Assembly (NCBI GenBank): GCA_903883645.1
Contig: CAISBR010000080.1
Coordinates: forward strand, 85,069-123,598
From: an uncultured Myxococcales bacterium
GTDB taxonomy: Bacteria; Myxococcota_A; UBA9042
Length of the DNA stretch: 38,530 nucleotides
Direction of reading: 5' to 3'
Shown one piece after another: positions 32,354-38,530 of the stretch; positions within the stretch are counted from its first letter, which is position 1, and each line of letters opens with the position of its first letter. The notes beneath the pieces are model-generated. The model worked only from the letters and a program-made list of their open reading frames with translations. It was not told the DNA's origin and made no database searches. A program made the translations under genes and the position numbers.

Positions 32354-34732
32354 CTAGTACACGCAGCAAGCGTAGCCGTACTGCGAGTTCGGCGGGTGGT
32401 TGTCGCCCGCTCCGCCTACGCCCGGCGCGGCATTGCCGCCATCGTTGTCCGAGTACGAAGCTGTCCAATTCGATGTAGCGGTCAGCACGTTCAGCGAACG
32501 CAACACCGCGCTTTCCGAGATCGAGCACAAGCGCGAGTTCAGGTTGCCGCAGGCCTGCGACGCCGTGACCCAGTCGGTCAGCGTCGAGTTCTCGACCTTG
32601 GTGGTGCAGACGCCGCCGTACTCTTTGGCGCCCGGTGCCGTGCATTCAAAGGTCTTGCGCTGGCTCGCGCAGCACATAAAGCTCCAGTGCTCGCCAAGGG
32701 TGGGGTTGTCTGACACGGGGCCGATGCCCTTTTCGTAGCTGGTGTCGTCGTTGTCGGAGTGGTCCGATGCCCAGTATCCCCAGCCCGCGTTCGGCAGTTT
32801 GCCAGCGGTGCGCAGGATCTGGTACTCGGTCTTGGAGCAAAGGTCAGCCTTCATGCCGGCGCAGAAGGTCGCAGCTTGGCGAAAGTACACGGTATTGGTA
32901 TCGTGGGTGTACACAATGCGCACGCCGCCGATGTACTGGTCGGTTGGCCGCGGCGGGGTGAAGTTGTAGCAGCACTGTGCAGTCCAGCCGCTGCCGTTGC
33001 TGTGGTCGTCGCCGGTGCCGTTGTTGACTTCGCTCCACTGGCCGCTGTCGTTGTCGGCAAACGAGTTGGTCCACAGGGCGTTCGATACCAGCATGTGGGT
33101 GTAATTCAACACGTACGTCTGGCTGTCGGAGCAGATATCGGCCTTCTTGCTGCCGCAGTAGTTGGCCGAGTTCTGGAAGTTGCAGTTGCCGCAACCGGTG
33201 GGCGCGGTGCAGATGCCCTGAATTTCGGGGCCGGGGCACAGGTTGGTCTGCAGGCCCACCCAGCTGCCGTTCTGGCAGATCTGCGGAACCGCGCCGCTGT
33301 AGCGAATCGTGCCCTCTTTGGTCAGGTCGCAGGCGGCGCTGTCGTCGCCGATCTTGATGCTGCTATCGACGAGCAAGTTGCCCTTGATCTGGATCTTCTT
33401 GTTCGACAGGGTCTGGATGTTCAGCGACCACGTAAAGGTGCCGTCGAAGCCGCCCGAGCCGCCGCCGGCCTTCAAGTCCTTGACCGTAAGCGACCAGGCG
33501 CCCTTGATGTTCTTGCCCACCCAGTCGCCATTCAAGTCGCCCGAGACGATGGCGGTGTCGCTGTTGAAGTTGGTGGTGAGCGTGGTGCCGGTCTTGCCGC
33601 CGTTGTAGAGGACATAAGGCGTTGAAATGCCAGGACCATATAGCTCGACGCGCACGCCGCTCAGGTCCGAGTTGGCGACCGTCATGTTGACCCAGATCTT
33701 TTGCGCCAGGCCGATGTCGGGGAAGGTCAGGGTATCGGTGACGCCCGCGCCCAGGCCGTCGGGGATCTTGATGGTGCCCGTACCGGCGGTCGAGTCAACA
33801 AACTGGTTATAGATTAAGCCGTTGCTGATTTCGTCGATCATGTCGGCGGCGATAGCCGAGGCGATGCACGCGTACGAGCCGTCGGCGTTGATGCCGTTCA
33901 TGACCAGGCCGGTGCCGCAGGTCTTGCCGAGCACGGGCTGGACGGGCAGGCCACTGAGGTCGGCATAGGCACCAGAACCTGCGACCTTAGCGAGCGAGGC
34001 GGCCTTGACGTAGCCGGCCAAATCGGTCGACTTGGCGTACGCGCTCAGGTCTGGACCGCCCGTAAGGTCGGCAAAAGCGCCCGATGTCGCAACCTTGGCG
34101 AGACCCGACGTCTTGGCGTAGGCCGATAGGTCAGGGCCACCGGTCAGGTCGGCGAACGCACCACTGGTCGCAACTTTGGCCAGGGATGCGGACTTGGCGT
34201 ACGCACCGAGATCCGTGGTTTTTACATAGGCTGCAAGGGCTTGCGGGTCAAGGGCGCTGGCGCCCACGCAGCCTGAGCACTCGAGGCCCTCGGCGACAGC
34301 GGCGCGCAGGGCGTAGGCCACCGAGACCAGGGCTTGGCGCGGCAGCTCGGCATCGGCGGCGATCTGCATGCTCAAGAAGGCGGTGGGCAGGCCGCTCAAA
34401 ACCGCTGCCGATAGCGGCGTTTTGGAGCCGAGCATGTACTGAAAGGCGCCATTTTTTACCGAAATGGAGACCGGCCCCTCGGTCCACAGCGGATTGCCGC
34501 CGATCTGGTCTTTGAACACCGCAAACGTGACGCTGTAGAGGCCGTCGGCCGCGGGCGCAGCGGCGCTGGCGAGCAGCGAACCCTCGATCGCCATAAGGCC
34601 GGGCACCGTCGCGTGGGCATGGCTGGGAGCCAGCGCCGAGCTGGTCAACAGGGTCAAGCTGGCTAGAACAGGGACGCCCAGGCGGCGCAGTAGCCCCCCA
34701 GATCGATGCAACATTGTGAAGTTACGCGGCAT
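32354..34732 (-). CDS. Fibre-like secreted protein A: shaft, P-domain and Cys-rich tip
   Basis: A 792-residue exported protein starting at ATG 34732 after GAGGAGCCATC. It has a signal peptide (about 1-40) and an N-terminal domain (about 42-170; GLYSVTFAVFKDQIGGNPLW, ELPRQALVSVAYALRA) of a type found before fibre-like surface proteins. A shaft follows with three SGAxADLxGxP repeats linked by LSAYAK-type segments, which resemble phage tail-fibre shafts. A short Cys module (KTCGTGLVMNG, GSYAC), then a proprotein-convertase P-domain-like region (about 345-460; FPDIGLAQKIWVNMTVANSD, VELYGPG, KGAWSLTVKDL), then KIQIKGNLLVDSS. The tip (about 470-792) has three Cys-rich repeats, listed separately. 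No protease domain. Function is probably binding at the surface; inference. Confidence 0.78.
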   Translation of the reverse strand: MPRNFTMLHRSGGLLRRLGVPVLASLTLLTSSALAPSHAHATVPGLMAIEGSLLASAAAPAADGLYSVTFAVFKDQIGGNPLWTEGPVSISVKNGAFQYMLGSKTPLSAAVLSGLPTAFLSMQIAADAELPRQALVSVAYALRAAVAEGLECSGCVGASALDPQALAAYVKTTDLGAYAKSASLAKVATSGAFADLTGGPDLSAYAKTSGLAKVATSGAFADLTGGPDLSAYAKSTDLAGYVKAASLAKVAGSGAYADLSGLPVQPVLGKTCGTGLVMNGINADGSYACIASAIAADMIDEISNGLIYNQFVDSTAGTGTIKIPDGLGAGVTDTLTFPDIGLAQKIWVNMTVANSDLSGVRVELYGPGISTPYVLYNGGKTGTTLTTNFNSDTAIVSGDLNGDWVGKNIKGAWSLTVKDLKAGGGSGGFDGTFTWSLNIQTLSNKKIQIKGNLLVDSSIKIGDDSAACDLTKEGTIRYSGAVPQICQNGSWVGLQTNLCPGPEIQGICTAPTGCGNCNFQNSANYCGSKKADICSDSQTYVLNYTHMLVSNALWTNSFADNDSGQWSEVNNGTGDDHSNGSGWTAQCCYNFTPPRPTDQYIGGVRIVYTHDTNTVYFRQAATFCAGMKADLCSKTEYQILRTAGKLPNAGWGYWASDHSDNDDTSYEKGIGPVSDNPTLGEHWSFMCCASQRKTFECTAPGAKEYGGVCTTKVENSTLTDWVTASQACGNLNSRLCSISESAVLRSLNVLTATSNWTASYSDNDGGNAAPGVGGAGDNHPPNSQYGYACCVY
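32357..33160 (-). repeat. Three Cys-rich tip repeats in fibre-like protein A
   Basis: Reading leftward, repeats at about 33160-32960, 32868-32668 and 32553-32357 share a pattern: an initial Cys, a few residues, (A/S)xxCS, a Leu-rich turn, W, SDND or ADND, then a terminal CC. Examples are KADICSDSQTYVL...FADND...CC and SRLCSISESAVL...YSDND...CC. Each is about 66-70 residues with linkers of about 30. The pattern recalls C-type-lectin or sulfatase-modifying-factor-like folds (xRLCxxxE), but I cannot assign it. Confidence 0.65.
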
Positions 34733-34864
34733 GATGGCTCCTCGTGGGAAAGGCCTGAGCGGGGAGAGCGGCCTTTTGGCGTCGAACGTGAGCCGCAAGT
34801 CTACGTTGCTGCGAAGTGGAATTCCAGGTGCAAATTGAATTTTGAAAACCAACCCGGGCCGCGC

Positions 34865-34910
34865 AAAAAGCACCAAGGCCCGCGCTGGCTTGAACCGGCG
34901 CGGGCCTTGG
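34865..34910 (-). terminator. Intrinsic terminator after fibre-like gene B
   Basis: Leftward, CCAAGGCCCGCGCCGG and CCAGCGCGGGCCTTGG (34910-34873) form a 16-bp stem with one G-U-type mismatch and a 6-nt loop, followed by TGCTTTTTG. It begins 32 bp after the stop of gene B. A near copy lies after gene C. Confidence 0.85.
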
Positions 34911-34942
34911 CTAATCTCGCGGTAGAACCCGAGCTGTTGGGG

Positions 34943-37081
34943 CTATTGCTCCCAGCCGCCGGTCGCCGTGTCGAGGTCGTCGATGTACTCAAGGCCGGTG
35001 GGCAATACCAGCGAGTTGTTGTAGAAGCCCTGGAAAATCTTGCGAAGCTGCAGGTTATAGCCCCACGAGTAGGGCTGCGCCCCGGTCGACTGGAAGATCA
35101 CCGTGCTCGTGCGCCCCTTGGGGATGGTGACGTTGATTGGGCCCGCATCGCAGACGCTCTGGCTGTTGCAGGGGCTGTTCCATACGTTGGTGCCGTTGAG
35201 GGCGATCGACGAGTTCTCGCCCCAAGGGGTGTAGGCCGTGTAGGTCCAGTAGACCGGCCAGTTGATGTCGGCGTTGGTGGTGTTGCGCACGCGGAACAGC
35301 GACAGGAACACGCGGCTATTGGTCGACGAGTACATCAAGTAAACTTCAGACCACAGCAGCGCATTCTTGCCGGCGTAGCCCTTGTTGGTGAACAGGGTCC
35401 GCAAGGTCTCTTTATCCGCACTGATATTGGCCGCGGTAGCATTGCCGTCGGTCCAGGTGCTGGGCGCCACGCCGCCGAAATAGAAATTGTTGTCGCCGCG
35501 CATCCAGCCTTCTGCCGCCTCGACATAGGTGTTGAAGAACGCATAGCGATAGGTCGCCATCTTGGGCGCCTTCAGGCCGGTAACCATGCCCGCCGTGCCC
35601 AGGTTCAGGTTGCCGCCATTGCTGTTCAAGTTGCCCGTAACCGTCAGATCCTTATCGACAATCAGGTTGCCCTTGATTTGAATCTTCTGGTTCGACAGCG
35701 TCTGGATGTTCAGCGACCAGCTAAAGGTGCCGTCGGTAACGGGCGATCCCGAGCCGCCGCCGGCCTTTAAGTCCTTGACCGTGATCGACCAAGCGCCCTT
35801 GATGTTCTGGCCGACCCAGTCTTTGTTCATGTCGCCCGAGACGATCGCCAGGTCGGTGTTGAAGTTGGCAGTCAGCGCTGTGCCGGTCTTGCCGCCGTTG
35901 TACAGCACGTAGGGGGTCGAGATGCCGGGGCCGTAGAGCTCGACGCGCACGCCGCTCAGGTCGGAGTTGGCGATGACCATGTTGACCCAGATCTTTTGGG
36001 CGACGCCGATGTCGGGGAAGTTCAGGGTGTCGGTGACACCGGCGCCCAGGCCGTCGGGGATCTTGGTGCCGACCGCGCCGGCGGTGGAGTCGACGAACTG
36101 GTTCCAAATCAAGCCGTTGCTGATCTCGTCGATCATGTCGGCAGCGATGGCCGAGGCGATGCAGGCGTACGATCCGTCGGCGTTGATGCCGTTCATGACC
36201 AGGCCGGTGCCGCAGGTCTTGCCCAGCACGGGCTGTACGGGCAGGCCGCTGAGGTCGGCGTAGGCGCCGGTGCCCGCAACTTTGGCGAGCGAGGCCGCCT
36301 TGACGTAAGCGCTCAAATCCGAGGTCTTGGCGTAGCCGGTCAGGTCGGGCGTGCCCGACAGGTCGGCGTAAGCGCCCGTGCCGGCGACTTTCGCCAGCGC
36401 CGAAGCTTTGGCGTAGGCAGCCAGATCCGTCAACTTAGCGTAACTACTGAGATCGGGACCGCCAGTCAGGTCGGCGAACGCGCCGGAGGTGGCCACTTTG
36501 GCGAGCCCTGCGGACTTGGCATAGGCCGAAAGGTCGGTCGTCTTGGCATAGCCGGCCAGATCGGAGCTTTTCGCATAGGCTGCGAGCACTTGCGGGTCGA
36601 TCGCATTGGCGCCAACACAGCCCGAGCACTCCAGTCCTTCGGCCACGGCGGCGCGCAGGGCGTAGGCCACCGACACCAGCGGCTGGCGGGGCAATTCGGC
36701 GTCGCTGGCGATCTGCATGCTCAGGTACGCATTGGGTAGGCCGCTAAACACCGCCGCGCCAAGGGGCGACTTGGTGCCCAAGGTATAGGTAAAGACGCCA
36801 CTTTTGACGGCGATCGACACAGGACCTTCGATCCACAGCGGGTTACCGCCGGTCGCGTCTTTGAACACCGCAAAGGTGACGTTGTAGTAGCCGTCGGCCG
36901 CAGGTGCGCCGGCCGCAGCCAGCAGCGTGCCCTCGATGGCGAGCAGACTCGGCACGGTAGCCAAGGCGGTGCTGGGAGCCAGCGCTGTGCTAGCGAGCAC
37001 CGCCAGGCTGGCCAGAACAGGCAGGCCGAGACGGCGCAACAGGCCGCCAGACTGGCTTAGGAATGCAGGGTTACGCGGCAT
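34943..37081 (-). CDS. Fibre-like secreted protein B: shaft, P-domain and a different tip
   Basis: A 712-residue paralogue of protein A starting at ATG 37081 (GAGGAGCTGCT before it). The signal peptide (MPRNPAFLSQSGGLLRRLGL), N-terminal domain, three shaft repeats, Cys module and P-domain-like region follow A closely; the P-domain is even closer to that of C. After NLIVDKDLTVTGNLNSNGG the sequence departs completely from A. The tip (about 520-712) includes GVAPSTWTDGNATAANISAD, LFRVRNTTNADINWPVYW, a Cys pair (SPCNSQSVC) and the ending LPTGLEYIDDLDTA followed by TGGWEQ. C has the same kind of tip. No enzyme motif seen. Probably a surface fibre. Confidence 0.78.
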   Translation of the reverse strand: MPRNPAFLSQSGGLLRRLGLPVLASLAVLASTALAPSTALATVPSLLAIEGTLLAAAGAPAADGYYNVTFAVFKDATGGNPLWIEGPVSIAVKSGVFTYTLGTKSPLGAAVFSGLPNAYLSMQIASDAELPRQPLVSVAYALRAAVAEGLECSGCVGANAIDPQVLAAYAKSSDLAGYAKTTDLSAYAKSAGLAKVATSGAFADLTGGPDLSSYAKLTDLAAYAKASALAKVAGTGAYADLSGTPDLTGYAKTSDLSAYVKAASLAKVAGTGAYADLSGLPVQPVLGKTCGTGLVMNGINADGSYACIASAIAADMIDEISNGLIWNQFVDSTAGAVGTKIPDGLGAGVTDTLNFPDIGVAQKIWVNMVIANSDLSGVRVELYGPGISTPYVLYNGGKTGTALTANFNTDLAIVSGDMNKDWVGQNIKGAWSITVKDLKAGGGSGSPVTDGTFSWSLNIQTLSNQKIQIKGNLIVDKDLTVTGNLNSNGGNLNLGTAGMVTGLKAPKMATYRYAFFNTYVEAAEGWMRGDNNFYFGGVAPSTWTDGNATAANISADKETLRTLFTNKGYAGKNALLWSEVYLMYSSTNSRVFLSLFRVRNTTNADINWPVYWTYTAYTPWGENSSIALNGTNVWNSPCNSQSVCDAGPINVTIPKGRTSTVIFQSTGAQPYSWGYNLQLRKIFQGFYNNSLVLPTGLEYIDDLDTATGGWEQ

Positions 37082-37207
37082 AGCAGCTCCTCGATGAAAC
37101 GGCCACTGCACTAGCGGCGGCCCGGTGACACGGTACGTCAAGGCGATTGTACGCGACCGCGCAAGGCAATTCCAGGTCTCGCGCAGCTTTCGGCGCGCCA
37201 CCACCCC

Positions 37208-37252
37208 TAAAAGCGGCAAGGCCCGCGCTGGCGTGAACCGGCGCGGGCCTTG
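37208..37252 (-). terminator. Intrinsic terminator after fibre-like gene C
   Basis: Leftward, CAAGGCCCGCGCCGG and CCAGCGCGGGCCTTG (37252-37217) form a 15-bp stem with one mismatch and a 6-nt loop, followed by CCGCTTTTA. It is nearly the same as the terminator after gene B, showing that the downstream region was duplicated with the gene. Confidence 0.8.
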
Positions 37253-37276
37253 GGCGATCCGACGATCAGCTACAAC

Positions 37277-38530
37277 TCACTGCGACCAGTCGCCGCTGGC
37301 GGTGTCGAGGTCGTCGACGTACTGCAGGCCGGTGGGCAACTTCAGCGTGTCGCTGTAGAAGGTCAACAACTGCGAGCGGTTGCCGCTGCTCGGGCCCGAC
37401 ATGATGACGAACATAGCCGAGCTAATGCGGTTGGCCGGGATCGACAGTGTGGGCTGGCTCTGGCAGTTCCAGGCGTAGCAGGTGCCGCAGTTGTCCCAGG
37501 TCGAGGCGCCGTTGAGCGTGACGCTCGAGCACTCGCCCCAGCCGCCGTAGTTGGTATGCCAGAACGCGGGCGACCAGTTGATGGCGCTGCCGGTGGTGTT
37601 CTTGATGCGGAAGAGCACTACCAGCACCTTGCCGTTGGTCGAACTGGGGTCGTACCACGCTTCGGACATCACGGTCATGGTGGGGTAGATGTTCTCTTTG
37701 TTGACGAGCACGGTCCGCCAATAGTTCTTGTCGGCCGTGATGTTCCAAGCGCGACCGCTGCCGTCTGTCCAGGTCGAAGGGGCGACGCCCAGCGTCCAGG
37801 TGGCGGTGTTGCCGTAGTACCAGTTGCCGTTTTGGTCGTAGGTGCTAAAGCGGCCCCAGCGCAGGGTGGGCCAGTAGGGATTGTTGGCCGCGCCGGCGGC
37901 ACTGGCGTTGATGGTGCCGGTAACGTTCAGGTTGCCGCCGACGGTCACGTCTTTGTCGACAATCAGGTTGCCCTTGATCTGGATCTTCTGGTTCGACAGG
38001 GTCTGGATGTTCATCGCCCAACTGAAGGTGCCGTCGAAGCCGCCCGTACCGCCGCCGGCCTTTAAGTCCTTGACTGTAATCGACCAAGCGCCCTTGATGT
38101 TCTGGCCGACCCAGTCTTTGTTCATGTCGCCCGAGACGATGGGCAGGTCAGTGTTGAAGTTGGTGGTCAGGGCAGTGCCGGTCTTGCCGCCGCTGTACAG
38201 CACGTACGGGTTGGCAATGCCGGGGCCGTAGAGCTCGATTTTGACGCCGCTCAGGTCCGAGTTGGCCACCGCCACATTCACCCAGATTTTCTGCGCTTGG
38301 CCGATGTCGGGGAAGTTCAGGGTGTCGGTGACGCCAGCGCCCAGGCCGTCGGGGATCTTGGTGCCGACCGCGCCGGCGGTGGAATCGACGAACTGGTTCC
38401 AAATCAAGCCGTTGCTGATCTCGTCGATCATGTCGCCGGCGATGGCCGAGGCGATGCAAGCGTACGAGCCGTCGGCGTTGATGCCGTTCATGACGAGGCC
38501 GGTGCCGCAGGTCTTGCCCAACTGGGCTTC
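37277..38530 (-). CDS. Fibre-like secreted protein C, 3' part only (runs off right edge)
   Basis: The C-terminal 417 codons of a third paralogue; the frame stays open to the edge, so the signal peptide, N-terminal domain and shaft lie outside. Visible are the Cys module (KTCGTGLVMNG), the P-domain-like region (FPDIGQAQKIWVNVAVANSD, KGAWSITVKDL) and KGNLIVDKDVTVGGNLNVTG. The tip shares its plan with B: GVAPSTWTDGSG, LFRIKNTTGSAINWSP, Cys-rich WDNCGTCYAWNC, and the ending LPTGLQYVDDLDTA then SGDWSQ. An internal TTG at 38521 could mimic a start, but similarity to A and B continues upstream of it. Confidence 0.75.
   Translation of the reverse strand, partial: EAQLGKTCGTGLVMNGINADGSYACIASAIAGDMIDEISNGLIWNQFVDSTAGAVGTKIPDGLGAGVTDTLNFPDIGQAQKIWVNVAVANSDLSGVKIELYGPGIANPYVLYSGGKTGTALTTNFNTDLPIVSGDMNKDWVGQNIKGAWSITVKDLKAGGGTGGFDGTFSWAMNIQTLSNQKIQIKGNLIVDKDVTVGGNLNVTGTINASAAGAANNPYWPTLRWGRFSTYDQNGNWYYGNTATWTLGVAPSTWTDGSGRAWNITADKNYWRTVLVNKENIYPTMTVMSEAWYDPSSTNGKVLVVLFRIKNTTGSAINWSPAFWHTNYGGWGECSSVTLNGASTWDNCGTCYAWNCQSQPTLSIPANRISSAMFVIMSGPSSGNRSQLLTFYSDTLKLPTGLQYVDDLDTASGDWSQ

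Noticed and set aside
37277..38521. Complete 414-residue gene starting at TTG 38521
   Set aside because: The similarity to genes A and B shows that this position is inside the protein, and no signal peptide or ribosome site is present.
32354..38530. Prophage tail-fibre genes
   Set aside because: The products have signal peptides and individual terminators, and no phage structural, lysis or integrase genes are nearby; only the shaft pattern is phage-like.

Overview
The window is GC-rich and densely coded. It looks like chromosome from a Myxococcota or deltaproteobacterium-like Gram-negative. The reasons are the many lipoproteins with Ser/Gly/Thr-rich linkers, the Cys-rich CGNGxCDxGE repeats, several tail-fibre-like secreted proteins, and outer-membrane-type genes beside ordinary housekeeping genes (argS, folD, gcvT, gcvH, ssrA). 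This placement rests on gene style only; no marker gene was compared with a database.

Layout. 1-183 is the 5' end of a leftward lipoprotein gene. 372-6099 is rightward: an OmpA-domain protein, a radical-SAM-like protein lacking the catalytic cluster motif, a PilT/GspE-type ATPase with an N-terminal cyclic-nucleotide-binding-like domain, and a secreted thioredoxin-fold protein. Within each of the two gene pairs the reading frames overlap by 4 bp. 6106-8909 is leftward: folD, gcvT and gcvH, a one-carbon/glycine cleavage set, followed by the decayed remains of an Uma2-family gene with two in-frame stops. 9101-16010 is rightward: a CorA-type transporter, argS, a SPOR-domain protein, and a fungalysin-type peptidase whose FTP propeptide domain is encoded by a separate preceding gene. 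A complete tmRNA gene lies leftward at 16065-16427.

16610-20521 is a rightward cluster: TetR regulator, LolA-like periplasmic protein, outer-membrane barrel and LolD/MacB-type ATPase. It has a perfect palindrome typical of TetR operators just before the ATPase and no permease. A DegP/HtrA protease follows on the other strand.

22357-32248 is the most unusual part. A Cys-rich lipoprotein combines two CxxCH domains with two somatomedin-B-like domains. It is followed by a compact operon encoding a four-heme-motif propeller lipoprotein, a small CX4CH lipoprotein, a propeller/di-heme-peroxidase-like lipoprotein, a DUF4266 lipoprotein, a DUF3570 protein and a small lipoprotein. All are predicted to be exported. 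Together they could form an outer-membrane redox or electron-transfer assembly.

32354-38530 holds three tandem leftward paralogues, the last cut by the window edge. They share a tail-fibre-like shaft and a P-domain; the first carries a wholly different C-terminal tip from the other two. At least the second and third are followed by nearly the same intrinsic terminator. They look like modular surface fibres that exchange or diversify tips.
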